Source: Roseiarcus sp963759955 | GTDB taxonomy: Bacteria; Pseudomonadota; Alphaproteobacteria; Rhizobiales; Beijerinckiaceae | Reading direction: 5' to 3' | Assembly: GCA_963759955.1 (NCBI GenBank) | Contig: CAVXCA010000067.1 | Coordinates: 1-64,000, forward strand | Length of the DNA: 64,000 nucleotides | In this document: positions 8,336-17,367 of the stretch, in pieces | How the letters are laid out: each line of letters begins with the position of its first letter | Position numbering within the stretch: position 1 is the stretch's first letter | Made by a program: the position numbers and the translations under genes | The notes under the pieces: generated by a model | Databases searched by the model: none | Told to the model about the DNA's origin: nothing | Seen by the model: the letters and a program-made list of their open reading frames with translations, nothing else

Positions 8336-9925
8336 ATGCCCATCGCGCGCCTGATCGCCACCCTCGTCTTCCTGTGCTGCGCGAGCCTCGCGCGGGCGGA
8401 CCCGCTCGACGACGCGTTGGCGAAGTTTTTCGACAATAAGTTCGCAAGCACCGAACAGGCGGTCGGCGAACTCGCGGCGAGCGGGGCGGCGAACGCGCCG
8501 GCGATCCTCGACGCGCTCGGCGACAACCGGCTGCTGTTCGATCCAGCGGCGCATGTCCTGGTCTATCAGACCAGCGCCGGCGACGTGATCAACGCCAAGA
8601 CCGGCGAGAAGCTGGAGGGCGTCAATGTCGATTCCTTCAAGACGGTTCGCGTCAACAACGGGCTGCGCAACGCGATCGCCGCGGCGCTCGGCGCGCTGAC
8701 CCTCGCCAATCCCGACCCGCAAAAACGCATCGCCGCGGCCGAAGAGGTGTTCAAGTCGCGCGACGCCAAGGCGTTGCCGGCGCTGGAGGCGCAGCTCGCC
8801 AGGGAGCGCGATCCCGCTGCCGCCGCGGCGTTGCGCCAAGCGCGCGCCGCGATCCTCGCGCTCGACGCGAGCGCGCCGACGTCCGATCGCCTGGCGGCGA
8901 TCGCGGCGCTCAAGGAGCGCGGCGATCAGGACGCCCAGAACCTGCTCGACCAGGTCGTGGCCGCGACCGACGATCCCGCGCTCAAGACTGCGGCGCGGGC
9001 GGGGCTCGCTTCGATCAAGACGCGCCTCGCGTTATGGGACGTCGCGCAGAACCTCTGGTACGGCGCCTCGGCCTCCTCGGTGCTGCTGCTCGCGGCCATC
9101 GGCCTCGCCATCACGTTCGGCGTGATGGGCGTCATCAACATGGCGCACGGCGAAATGGTGATGCTCGGCGCCTACACGACTTTCGTCGTGCAGAGCCTCT
9201 TGCCGCCGGCCGCCGCGCAATGGTCGCTTGCGATCGCGCTGCCGCTGGCGTTTCTCGTCGCCGGCGCGGTCGGCATCGCGATCGAGCGGCTGGTGATCCG
9301 CTTTCTCTACGGCCGGCCGCTCGAGACGCTGCTCGCCACCTGGGGCGTGTCCCTGATCCTGCAACAAGGCGTGCGCAGCCTCTTCGGCGCCAACAATCGC
9401 CAGGTCGGCGCCCCGGACTTCATGTCCGGGTCGATCGAGTGGGGCGGATTGTCGATCACGGTCGGGCGCATGTGGATCGTCGCGCTCGCCATCCTGGTGT
9501 TCGTCGCTTTGCAACTGGTGTTGCGGGCGACGTCGTTCGGGCTGCGCATGCGCGCGGTCACTCAGAACCGCCGCATGGCCGCGGCGATGGGCATTTCCAC
9601 CGGGCGCATCGACATGTTCGCCTTCGGCCTCGGCTCAGGGATAGCCGGCATCGCCGGCGTCGCGCTGTCGCAGATCGACAACGTCTCGCCCAACCTCGGC
9701 CAGGGCTACATCATCGACAGTTTCATGGTCGTGGTGCTCGGCGGCGTCGGCAATCTCTGGGGCACGGCTCTGGGCGCGCTGACGCTCGGCGTCGCCAACA
9801 AACTGCTCGAACCCGTCATCGGCGCGGTGCTCGGCAAGATCTTGCTGCTCGTGTTCATCATCCTGTTCATCCAGAAGCGTCCGCGCGGCCTGTTCGCGCT
9901 CAAGGGCAGGGCGGTCGAGGCGTGA
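8336..9925 (+). CDS. urtB: Urea ABC transporter permease UrtB
   Basis: Encodes 529 aa. A signal peptide (LIATLVFLCCASLARADP) is followed by an extracytoplasmic region of about 200 residues with helical, HEAT-like spacing (AAEEVFKSRDAKALPALEAQ), which is characteristic of UrtB and absent from ordinary LivH permeases. The C-terminal ~300 residues form the membrane permease, starting ITFGVMGVINMAHGEMVMLG and ending in IILFIQKRPRGLFALKGR. It forms the inner-membrane channel together with UrtC. The ATG at 8336 gives the signal peptide; the 3' end is 2 bp from urtC. Confidence 0.9.
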   Translation: MPIARLIATLVFLCCASLARADPLDDALAKFFDNKFASTEQAVGELAASGAANAPAILDALGDNRLLFDPAAHVLVYQTSAGDVINAKTGEKLEGVNVDSFKTVRVNNGLRNAIAAALGALTLANPDPQKRIAAAEEVFKSRDAKALPALEAQLARERDPAAAAALRQARAAILALDASAPTSDRLAAIAALKERGDQDAQNLLDQVVAATDDPALKTAARAGLASIKTRLALWDVAQNLWYGASASSVLLLAAIGLAITFGVMGVINMAHGEMVMLGAYTTFVVQSLLPPAAAQWSLAIALPLAFLVAGAVGIAIERLVIRFLYGRPLETLLATWGVSLILQQGVRSLFGANNRQVGAPDFMSGSIEWGGLSITVGRMWIVALAILVFVALQLVLRATSFGLRMRAVTQNRRMAAAMGISTGRIDMFAFGLGSGIAGIAGVALSQIDNVSPNLGQGYIIDSFMVVVLGGVGNLWGTALGALTLGVANKLLEPVIGAVLGKILLLVFIILFIQKRPRGLFALKGRAVEA

Positions 9926-9927
9926 CG

Positions 9928-11058
9928 ATGAAAGCGCTTTTCCCGCGACTCGATCGCCTCGGCCTCGCCTTCCTCGCGCTGACGCTGATCGGCGCGGCCC
10001 TGGTGCCGATCCTCGCGCTCGCCGTGCCGCGCGATTCGGCGTTCGCCATGCCGCCTTACGTCGTCGCGCTGCTCGGCAAGTACGTGTGCTACGCCATCCT
10101 CGCGCTCGCGCTGGATCTGGTGTGGGGCTACTGCGGCATCCTCTCCCTCGGTCACGGCGCGTTCTTCGCCCTCGGCGGCTACGCGATGGGCATGTACCTG
10201 ATGCGCCAGATCGGCGCGCGCGGCGTCTACGCCAATCCGCTGCTGCCCGATTTCATGGTGTTCCTCAACTGGAAGGAACTGCCGGTCTATTGGTGGGGCT
10301 TTCATTCCTTCGCCTACGCCGGCCTGATGGTGATGCTCGTCCCCGGTTTGCTCGCCTTCGCTTTCGGCTGGTTCGCGTTCCGCTCGCGCGTCACCGGCGT
10401 CTATCTCTCGATCATCACCCAGGCTCTCACCTACGCGCTGAAGCTCGCCTTCTTCCGCAACGACTTCGGCTTCGGCGGCAACAACGGCCTGACCGATTTC
10501 AAGGACGTTCTCGGCTTCAACGTCGAAACGGACGCGACGCGCGCCGCGCTGTTCTCGATTTCGGCGCTGACGCTGGCGCTTTGCTTCCTGCTGGCCAAGG
10601 CGATCGTCGGCTCGAAATACGGCAAGGCGCTGATCGCGGTGCGCGACGCGGAGAGCCGCATGCGCTTCCTCGGCTACCGCGTCGAGAATTACAAGTTGTT
10701 CGTCTTCGTGGTTTCCGCGGTCATCGCCGGGGTCGCGGGCGCGCTCTACGTGCCGCAGGTCGGCATCATCAACCCCAGCGAATTCGACCCGGCCAATTCG
10801 ATCGAGGCGGTGATCTGGGTCGCGATCGGCGGGCGCGGCACGCTGATCGGCGCGGCGCTGGGGGCGATCGTCGTCAACTTCGCCAAGACCTATTTCACCG
10901 GCGCGTTCCCCGAATATTGGCTGTTTGGGCTCGGCGGACTGTTCGTGCTGGTGACGCTGTTCCTGCCCAAGGGCCTGATGGGTCTCGTCGGCCCGCGCAA
11001 GGCGACGCCCGGTCCGGCGCCGGCGACGGGGCCGGCACGCGAGGAGGGCGTGCAATGA
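9928..11058 (+). CDS. urtC: Urea ABC transporter permease UrtC
   Basis: Encodes 376 aa, a LivM-type permease with about ten hydrophobic segments. Recognisable blocks are LDLVWGYCGILSLGHGAFFA near residues 60-80 and VAIGGRGTLIGAALGAIVVN near the C-terminus. It pairs with UrtB to form the urea channel. The start ATG at 9928 follows the urtB stop by two bases, with a GTG two codons earlier as an alternative. The stop overlaps the urtD start as ATGA. Confidence 0.9.
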   Translation: MKALFPRLDRLGLAFLALTLIGAALVPILALAVPRDSAFAMPPYVVALLGKYVCYAILALALDLVWGYCGILSLGHGAFFALGGYAMGMYLMRQIGARGVYANPLLPDFMVFLNWKELPVYWWGFHSFAYAGLMVMLVPGLLAFAFGWFAFRSRVTGVYLSIITQALTYALKLAFFRNDFGFGGNNGLTDFKDVLGFNVETDATRAALFSISALTLALCFLLAKAIVGSKYGKALIAVRDAESRMRFLGYRVENYKLFVFVVSAVIAGVAGALYVPQVGIINPSEFDPANSIEAVIWVAIGGRGTLIGAALGAIVVNFAKTYFTGAFPEYWLFGLGGLFVLVTLFLPKGLMGLVGPRKATPGPAPATGPAREEGVQ

Positions 11059-11858
11059 CCGATTCCGACGACTCCAAGCTGACGAGCTCGCTGCTCTATC
11101 TCGACGGCGTCAGCGTCTCCTTCGACGGCTACAAGGCCCTGCGCGGCCTGTCGCTGGTGGTGGCGCCGGGGGAGATGCGCGCGATCATCGGCCCCAACGG
11201 CGCAGGCAAGACGACGATGATGGACGTCGTCACGGGCAAGACGCGCCCCGACGAAGGCGACGTCTATTTCGAGGGCCGGCACGACCTGACCCGGCTCGAC
11301 GAGGCCGAAATCGCCGACCTCGGCGTCGGCCGCAAGTTTCAGAAGCCGACGGTGTTCGAGAACCACACGGTGTCCGACAACATCCTGCTCGCCGCCAAGG
11401 CGCCGCGCACGGTGTTCGCGACGCTGTTCGGCGGCGCAATAGCCCGTCGAAAGACGGGCGTCCTGACGAACGCCCTATGCCAAAGCGAGCGGGAGACCAT
11501 CGAACGCATCCTGCAGACGATCCGCCTGCGCGATCAACGCGGGCGGCTCGCCGGCGCGCTTTCGCACGGGCAGAAGCAATGGCTGGAGATCGGCATGCTG
11601 CTCGCTCAAGACCCCAAGCTCCTGCTTGTCGACGAACCCGTGGCCGGCATGACGGACGCGGAGACCGTCGAGACCGCCGAGCTGTTACGCGAAATCGCGC
11701 GCGACCATTCGGTGGTCGTCGTCGAACACGACATGGCGTTCGTGCGCGAACTCGGGGTCAAGGTCACGGTGTTGCATGAAGGCGCGGTGCTCGCCGAAGG
11801 CTCGCTCGACCAAGTGAGCGCCGACGAGCGCGTCATCGAAGTCTACCTCGGTCGATAG
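11055..11858 (+). CDS. urtD: Urea ABC transporter ATP-binding protein UrtD (contains inserted palindrome)
   Basis: Encodes 267 aa, a LivG-type ATPase. Walker A is GPNGAGKTTMMD, the signature region is LSHGQKQWLEIGMLL, and Walker B is PKLLLVDEPVAGM, followed by the switch His in VVVEHDMAFV. Between FATLFGG and ERETIERIL, roughly residues 128-144, there are about 17 extra residues (AIARRKTGVLTNALCQS) translated from a REP-like palindrome. They lie in a loop between the nucleotide fold and the helical subdomain and keep the frame. It is otherwise complete; the start overlaps the urtC stop. Confidence 0.9.
   Translation: MTDSDDSKLTSSLLYLDGVSVSFDGYKALRGLSLVVAPGEMRAIIGPNGAGKTTMMDVVTGKTRPDEGDVYFEGRHDLTRLDEAEIADLGVGRKFQKPTVFENHTVSDNILLAAKAPRTVFATLFGGAIARRKTGVLTNALCQSERETIERILQTIRLRDQRGRLAGALSHGQKQWLEIGMLLAQDPKLLLVDEPVAGMTDAETVETAELLREIARDHSVVVVEHDMAFVRELGVKVTVLHEGAVLAEGSLDQVSADERVIEVYLGR
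11440..11481. repeat. REP-like palindrome inside urtD
   Basis: GCCCGTC-GAAA-GACGGGC (11442-11459) overlaps a second arm pair GGGCGT ... ACGCCC (11456-11475). The same order of arms appears in intergenic copies at 8218-8237 and 40788-40821. It sits within the urtD coding sequence and adds about 15-17 residues without breaking the frame. Confidence 0.75.
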
Positions 11859-11861
11859 GCG

Positions 11862-12557
11862 ATGCTGAGCGTCGAAAAGATCGATCTCTATTACGGCGCC
11901 GCGCAGGCGCTTCGCTCGGTTTCGCTGAAGGCGGAAATCGGCCGGGTGACCTGCGTGCTCGGGCGCAACGGCGTCGGCAAATCCTCGCTGCTGCGCGCCA
12001 TCGTCGGCCAGCAGAAGATCGCGAGCGGCGCGATCCGCTGGATGGGCGAGGACATCGGCGCGCTGGCGCCGCATGTTCGCGCGCGGCGCGGCCTCGGCTA
12101 TGTCCCGCAGGGACGCGAGATTTTTCCGCTGCTCACCGTGCGCGAAAACCTGATGACCGGATTCGCTGCGCAGCCGCGCGCCAACCACTTTGTCGACGAC
12201 GAAATCTTCAACCTGTTCCCGGTGCTGCGCGAAATGATGGGCCGGCGCGGCGGCGATCTCTCCGGCGGCCAGCAGCAGCAATTGGCGATCGCGCGCGCGC
12301 TGGTGACGCGGCCCAAGCTCCTGGTGCTCGACGAGCCGACCGAAGGCATCCAACCCTCGATCATCCGCGACATCGGCCGCGCGATTCTCTATCTGCGCCA
12401 GAGGGGCGACATGGCGATTCTGGTCGTCGAGCAATATTTCGAATGGGCGCGCGACATTGCCGACGACTACGTGGTGATGGACCGCGGCGCAGTCGTGCTC
12501 GCCGGCGAACGCAAGGACATGGTCGAGTCGGAGGTGAGGAAGCGGCTGTCGGTGTGA
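11862..12557 (+). CDS. urtE: Urea ABC transporter ATP-binding protein UrtE
   Basis: Encodes 231 aa, a LivF-type ATPase. Walker A is GRNGVGKSSLLRAI, the signature LSGGQQQQLAIARAL is intact, and Walker B is LLVLDEPTEGIQPS. It begins IDLYYGAAQALRSVSL, typical of UrtE. It starts three bases after the urtD stop and closes the urtABCDE operon. With UrtD it powers urea uptake. No urease or amidase gene follows within the window. Confidence 0.9.
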   Translation: MLSVEKIDLYYGAAQALRSVSLKAEIGRVTCVLGRNGVGKSSLLRAIVGQQKIASGAIRWMGEDIGALAPHVRARRGLGYVPQGREIFPLLTVRENLMTGFAAQPRANHFVDDEIFNLFPVLREMMGRRGGDLSGGQQQQLAIARALVTRPKLLVLDEPTEGIQPSIIRDIGRAILYLRQRGDMAILVVEQYFEWARDIADDYVVMDRGAVVLAGERKDMVESEVRKRLSV

Positions 12558-12735
12558 TGGGGCGCCGAATCGAAACGCAGAGTGCCCGCTTCGCGGCTCG
12601 AAAGCGCGGACGAACCGCGAGCGGTGGGGCGGCAGCGCCGGAAATTCGCTGCGGTTGCGACAAAACGCACTCTGGTAAGCGCTGGCAAAGTCCGCTCATT
12701 AGGAAAGTGACGTAAATTGAAGCGGGGGCGCGAAA

Positions 12736-13563
12736 ATGAGCGACCGACGAGACGCTGGGCAAGCAAGCGCAGCGAATTCGCGCCCCGAAGCCGTGCCGCC
12801 CAAATGCGCGCTGGCGACTCGGCCGATAGGGCGTCGGCGGGCGCTGGCGTTGCTCGGCGGCGTAATGGCGCCCGCGCTGGCTGGGGCTCAAGAGCCTTCC
12901 CCCGCTCCGACGCCCACACCTACACCCACGCCCACGTTTCCGCCGATCACGTTCGCGCCGCGACCAACCCCAACGCCGGCTTTCTCACTCGGGAACTCGC
13001 TCGGACCCATCGACAAGGAGAAAGCGTATTTCCTGTTCTTTCAGCAAGGCGTCGATCTGCAAACCGTGAAGATGTTACGCGGCCACCTCGTCGCGCTGAC
13101 CGAAGGCGGCGCCAAGGAAATCAACCTCGTCATAAGCTCGAGCGGTGGTCTCGTGACGCCGGCCCTGCAGCTTTACAGCCTCATTCGATCGCTTCCGATC
13201 AAAGTCAGGACTCACGCGCAGGTGTTTGTTGCGTCTGCGGCGACCATCCTCTTCCTCGCCGGCGCCGAGCGTTCGACCGACGCAAACGCGAGATTCCTGT
13301 TTCATCCCGCGCAAGCGCCGATTTTCGGCATGTTCAACAGTCCGCAGTTCGAGGATCAGTTGCGGATGATGAACGAGTCCGACGAGGTCTTGGAGCAGAT
13401 TTATCGTGATCGCACCAAGTTGCCGGACACTGAATTCAAGCGCTTTCGGCACGAGACGGTCGTTTACGGCGCGGCCGATGCGGTGCAGTTCGGGATCGCC
13501 CAACGTATCGGCGAACTCGCCATACCCGGCGATGGCAAGGCCAAGTTGGTGTTCGTGGAGTAG
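12736..13563 (+). CDS. Clp-fold serine protease-like protein with Tat-like signal and Pro-Thr linker
   Basis: Encodes 275 aa. The N-terminus has a twin-Arg cluster (IGRRRALALLGG) followed by a hydrophobic run ending ALAGAQE, so export or anchoring is likely. A low-complexity APTPTPTPTPT linker follows. The rest resembles ClpP/SDH-type peptidases: INLVISSSGGLVTPALQLY, then the nucleophile region VFVASAATILFLAG and the His in ARFLFHPAQ. It is monocistronic. A Clp-fold protease outside the cytoplasm would have no unfoldase partner there, so its role is unclear. Confident on the fold, less so on location. Confidence 0.7.
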   Translation: MSDRRDAGQASAANSRPEAVPPKCALATRPIGRRRALALLGGVMAPALAGAQEPSPAPTPTPTPTPTFPPITFAPRPTPTPAFSLGNSLGPIDKEKAYFLFFQQGVDLQTVKMLRGHLVALTEGGAKEINLVISSSGGLVTPALQLYSLIRSLPIKVRTHAQVFVASAATILFLAGAERSTDANARFLFHPAQAPIFGMFNSPQFEDQLRMMNESDEVLEQIYRDRTKLPDTEFKRFRHETVVYGAADAVQFGIAQRIGELAIPGDGKAKLVFVE

Positions 13564-13696
13564 CCGCGACGGCCTGACTAGCGATCCGCGCAGGCGGACG
13601 GGTTTTCGCGCTGTCGCCGAGATGGCTGCATGCGCTCGACGATGAGGATCGAGCCGAGCGGTGCGACGCGAGTCCTTTCGATCGCTGCCGTCGCCT

Positions 13697-14530
13697 TCAC
13701 CCGGCGATCGCCTCGCTCTTTTCCCACAACGTCCGCGCCGCCGCATCGTCGCGCGCCGCGGCCGACGGCTTGAGGACTTTTCGCCTGGCGAAATACTCGC
13801 CGCTTACGCTCGCGACCTCGGGCGAGGACGCGAGATAGACGATGGCGCCAGCGCCCGCTTCGGGCGAAATCGCGAAAAACTTCGCCAGAGAAAACAGGCG
13901 GCCGGTCCACCCGCCGGCCTCGTCGCCGAATCGCGAGGCGACGAAGCCGGGATGCAGGCAATTGGCGGTGACGCGCGTTCCCGCGAGCCGGCGCGCGAGC
14001 TCACGGGTGAACAGGATGTTGCAGAGCTTCGAGCGGCTATAGGCCTTCCAAGCGCTATATCCGTTGGCGCATTGCAGATCGTCGAAATCGAGCTTGGCGC
14101 CCGCGTGCGCCATCGACGCGGTCGAGACGATGCGCGCCGGCGCCGAGGCGACGAGCCTTTCGCGCAGCGCCTGGGTGAGCACGAAATAGGCCATGTGGTT
14201 GAGCGCGAAGGTCGTCTCCAGGCCCTCGGCGGTGACGCGGCGCTGCGAGAACATCGCGCCGGCGTTGTTGACGAGCGCGTCGATGCGCGGTTCGCCAGCC
14301 GCAATCTCTGCGCCGACGCGCCGCGTCTCGGCGATCAGCTGGAGATCGGCGATGTGGGCGCGATGGCCGCGGCCCGGCGCGATTTGCTCGAGCCTCGCCA
14401 GCGTCGCCTCGGCGCGCTTGGCGTCGCGCGCGACGAAGACGATGCGCGCGCCCATCGCCGCCAGCTTGCCGACTGCGACTTCGCCGATGCCCGACGTCGC
14501 GCCGGTCGCGACCACGGTTTTGCCTTGCAT
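13697..14530 (-). CDS. Short-chain dehydrogenase/reductase (retinol dehydrogenase-like)
   Basis: Encodes 277 aa. It shows the SDR cofactor motif TGATSGIG near residue 10, the NNAGAMF segment, the catalytic Ser in ASMAHAG and YSRSK as the active-site Tyr/Lys. Arg in FVARDAKRA after the second beta strand favours NADP(H). The layout resembles the WW-oxidoreductase/retinol dehydrogenase branch; the substrate is unknown. Start chosen at 14530 because the motif then sits in the usual place and GAGAGC precedes it. Divergent from the DUF2946 gene. Confidence 0.8.
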   Translation of the reverse strand: MQGKTVVATGATSGIGEVAVGKLAAMGARIVFVARDAKRAEATLARLEQIAPGRGHRAHIADLQLIAETRRVGAEIAAGEPRIDALVNNAGAMFSQRRVTAEGLETTFALNHMAYFVLTQALRERLVASAPARIVSTASMAHAGAKLDFDDLQCANGYSAWKAYSRSKLCNILFTRELARRLAGTRVTANCLHPGFVASRFGDEAGGWTGRLFSLAKFFAISPEAGAGAIVYLASSPEVASVSGEYFARRKVLKPSAAARDDAAARTLWEKSEAIAG

Positions 14531-14680
14531 GAAGAAGCTCTCGTGTTCGATTGGGATTGCCGCGCGGCGCCCTGCGGCAAACCGCCACAGGCCCGCGAAT
14601 TCGTCCACCTTGTTCATAGCCAAGGCGTCGCGCACACACTAATTTTAGCACGCTTTCGTTTGACGGCGCGCGGATCGAAT

Positions 14681-15127
14681 ATGGCTGTTTCTGGTCGCCA
14701 TAAGACCTACGACATCTCGACCGATCCCAATCGCGGGCGGGTTCGGCTGCGCATCATTGCGCTCGTCGGTCTGTGGGCCATCCTGTTCAATCTCGTCGCT
14801 GCGACGTTGCTCGGCGCGACCGCCCAGGCGAATGCGCCGATGTTCGGCGATCTTACTGGCGATCGCATCGTCGTGTGCACCGGATTGGGCATGATCGTTC
14901 TCGATCAACACGGCAATCCGGTCAATCAGCAAGACGGCGGCAGCCAGCCGCTGTGCCCGTTCTGTCTGCCGCTCATGCAGGCGAACGTTCTCGCGCCCGA
15001 CGACGCGACTCTCGACATTGCGCCTGTTCGCGAGCCGTCGGTCTTCACGCCCCGGCAAGAGACCCTTCGCCCCATCCCCGCGCGCTTGGCCGGGGCGTTT
15101 TCGCCGCGCGCGCCTCCTCTCATCTGA
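14681..15127 (+). CDS. DUF2946 family membrane protein
   Basis: Encodes 148 aa. One hydrophobic segment (IIALVGLWAILFNLVAATLL) lies near residues 25-45. A conserved-looking region IVVCTGLGMIVLDQHG is followed by LCPFCLPLM, giving the Cys pattern typical of DUF2946. Members are often near copper or TonB genes and are suspected to bind metal, but no function is proven. No metal-related neighbour is present here. Confidence 0.65.
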   Translation: MAVSGRHKTYDISTDPNRGRVRLRIIALVGLWAILFNLVAATLLGATAQANAPMFGDLTGDRIVVCTGLGMIVLDQHGNPVNQQDGGSQPLCPFCLPLMQANVLAPDDATLDIAPVREPSVFTPRQETLRPIPARLAGAFSPRAPPLI

Positions 15128-15617
15128 TCCTTCCGGCGTCATCGCCGCCATGCGTCCCGCTTTCCTCCTAGCGAGGGAAAAGGCGCGCGTCGGTCAGGTT
15201 CATCCGACCCAATGATGGTCGCAGATGAAAGGTCAGGGTTTCGATAGGGGTCAGTCTCCTCGACGCAGTCGCTCTCGGGCATCGCTTCGATGACTTCGGC
15301 TGTCCGGCCGAAAACCCTTCTCGCCCTTCGCCTCGATGACGCCGCGCTCGGCCGACCCATCTGCGCGCCTCTCGCACGCGAGCGTCCCGAGAAAAGCGTC
15401 TGAAGATCCGACGTCCGCCTTGCTCGATGTCGGGCGGGCGACAGCAAACAAATCGCCGACTGGATCAACAGTCTCAAGTGACGAACGAAGGGGGCGAGTC
15501 CGACCTCGGTCGGCTCGCTCTCGAAGCTTCGGGGCGCCGCGCACGAGTTCGTCTTCATGCGGCGTCCCGTAGGACTCGACGACAGATCTTTCATTTCCTC
15601 CAGCGCGGAGAATGAAC
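15128..15617. other. Intergenic, no gene recognised
   Basis: About 490 bases upstream of the Crp/Fnr gene. A minus-strand open frame covers most of it but is Arg/Ser-rich and matches nothing. Near 15168-15187 TTTCC...GGGAAA may be a degraded REP-like unit. A GGAG at 15605-15608 serves the downstream gene. No TTGAT-N4-ATCAA site was found. Confidence 0.4.
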
Positions 15618-16316
15618 ATGGACGGTGAATTTCTTCTTCTGCCCGAATTCACGCCGAGCGAAGTCGTCTCCGGCGCGCCGCGATCGAGCGCGCGATGGCG
15701 CAATGCCGCCGCCGGCCCGAGCGTACATGTGCGACGGTTCGCCCCGGGCGGCGTCCTCTTCGCCGAAGGCGACACGGCCTCGGAGATCCACGAGCTCACG
15801 CAGGGCATGGCAATGATTTCGCGCCGCCTGCCGGACGGGCGTCGCCAGATCGTCGACATCGTCGGGCCCGGCCGTCTGTTCGGCTTCACGGCGGCCGATC
15901 GGCACGATTGCGACGCTGTCGCGCTGTCGTCGGCGGTCGTATGCAGTCTCGACCGCTGCGCCGCGCAGCGCCATGCTCAGATCGCCGAGCGCATCGCGCG
16001 CGCGATGATCGGCGAGATCCATCGCCTACGGGACTTGGCGCTCCTGCTCAGTTGCAAGACCGCCATCGAGCGCGTGGCGAGCTTTTTCGTCGATCTGATC
16101 GCGGACGACGCGGGAGGCTCGGCCGAGATTCTGCTGCCCGTCTCGCGGGCGGAGATGGCGCTCTATCTCGGCCTCACGATCGAAACCGTCAGCCGCAACA
16201 TCACCCATCTGAAACGGCGCGGCCTGATCATGGCGGACAGTCGAGACGCCTTCACCATCGTCGATCGCTCGGCGTTGAGGAAGATCGCGCAAGGGAAGGC
16301 GCCGCGCGCGATGTGA
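15618..16316 (+). CDS. Crp/Fnr-family transcription regulator (FixK-like)
   Basis: Encodes 232 aa. A cyclic-nucleotide-binding-like beta barrel (APGGVLFAEGDTASEIHELT) is followed by a dimer helix and a C-terminal HTH with LYLGLTIETVSRNITHLKRR, whose ETVSR matches the FNR/FixK recognition helix. The N-terminus lacks the Cys cluster that binds the iron-sulfur centre in FNR, so it is FixK-like rather than an oxygen sensor itself. The ATG at 15618 has GGAG at ideal spacing; 15612 is an alternative two codons upstream. Targets are not evident. Confidence 0.8.
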   Translation: MDGEFLLLPEFTPSEVVSGAPRSSARWRNAAAGPSVHVRRFAPGGVLFAEGDTASEIHELTQGMAMISRRLPDGRRQIVDIVGPGRLFGFTAADRHDCDAVALSSAVVCSLDRCAAQRHAQIAERIARAMIGEIHRLRDLALLLSCKTAIERVASFFVDLIADDAGGSAEILLPVSRAEMALYLGLTIETVSRNITHLKRRGLIMADSRDAFTIVDRSALRKIAQGKAPRAM

Positions 16317-16554
16317 AGCAAATTCTGCGCTGGCCCCTTATCCGGCCGTTCGGGCCGACTGTCGGCGAACGAGGCGTTTGCCTGGCGCCCGCGTGCGAGA
16401 GAAGGGTTTGGGCGAGGAAGAGGCGTCACCGTCTTCGCGAGATCAGGCGCCATCGCCAAGGGCGGCCCGGCGACATCGTCAGGCTGCGGCCGTTGGCGAA
16501 CGCCGAGCGTTCGCCTAGGTTGCCGTCGATTCGCGCACGAGGGAGGAAGCGCCG

Positions 16555-17367
16555 ATGTTCGCCTTGACCGATCTTTATTCCGTCGCCGGACGCACGGCGC
16601 TGGTCACCGGCGGGGCGACGGGGCTCGGCCGCATCTGCGCCGAGGCGTTGCTCAGCGCCGGCGCGCGCGTGCTGATCGCCTCGCGCAAAGGCGAGGCTTG
16701 CGAAGCGGCCGCGCGCGAATTGAGCGCGATCGGTCCCTGCGAGGGCTTCGCCGGCACGGTCGCGAGCGAGGCGGGCGTCGCGGCGCTCGCTTCCGAAGTG
16801 CGCCGGCGCACGAAAGAACTGCACATTCTCGTCAACAACGCCGGCGTCAGTTGGGGCGAGCCCTTCGAGGCCTTCGCGTGGAAGGGTTGGGAGCGGGTGA
16901 TGGCGGTCAACGTCGCCGGCCTGTTCACCTTGACGCGCGACCTCATGCCGATGCTGGTCGCTTGCGGCTCGGTCGATCGCCCGACGACGATCGTCAACAT
17001 CGGCTCGGTGATGGGGACGGTGACCCAGGCCGAGAACGCCTATTCCTATTCCGCCGCCAAGGCCGCCGTGCATCACCTCACACGCATCCTCGCCCAGGAA
17101 TTTGCGGCGCGCTGCGTCACCGTCAACGCCATCGCGCCGGGGCCGTTCCCGACCAAAATGACCGCTTACGCGATCGGCGACGAAGAGGGCGCGGCGCGCG
17201 CGGCGGCCACGGTGCCGATGGGGCGGCTCGGCCGGCCCGAGGACATCGCGGGAACGCTGCTGTTCTTGACCGGGCGCGGCGGCGCCTACACTAGCGGCGC
17301 CATCGTTCCCGTCGACGGCGGCCTCAGCGCCTCCGCTCCGCCGCCGATGTTCGGCGAGCACGCCTGA
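16555..17367 (+). CDS. SDR-family oxidoreductase (3-oxoacyl-ACP reductase-like)
   Basis: Encodes 270 aa. The cofactor motif is VTGGATGLGR, followed by IASRK (NADPH type), NNAGVS, the catalytic Ser in GSVMGT and Tyr/Lys in YSYSAAKAAVH. PVDGGLS at the end is typical of the FabG/RhlG group. A strong AGGGAGGAAG precedes the start. It is translationally coupled (TGATG) to a MaoC-type hydratase, which suggests a joint role in reducing and hydrating acyl-CoA or acyl-ACP intermediates. Confidence 0.85.
   Translation: MFALTDLYSVAGRTALVTGGATGLGRICAEALLSAGARVLIASRKGEACEAAARELSAIGPCEGFAGTVASEAGVAALASEVRRRTKELHILVNNAGVSWGEPFEAFAWKGWERVMAVNVAGLFTLTRDLMPMLVACGSVDRPTTIVNIGSVMGTVTQAENAYSYSAAKAAVHHLTRILAQEFAARCVTVNAIAPGPFPTKMTAYAIGDEEGAARAAATVPMGRLGRPEDIAGTLLFLTGRGGAYTSGAIVPVDGGLSASAPPPMFGEHA

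Noticed and set aside
12900..12945. Short tandem repeat as a CRISPR or microsatellite of interest
   Set aside because: It is a coding Pro-Thr hexamer repeat within the Clp-like protein.
13661..15127. Long plus-strand frame (488 aa) across the SDR gene
   Set aside because: Only its last 148 codons (from 14681) form a protein-like sequence; the rest is an Arg-rich antisense shadow of a clear SDR on the minus strand.
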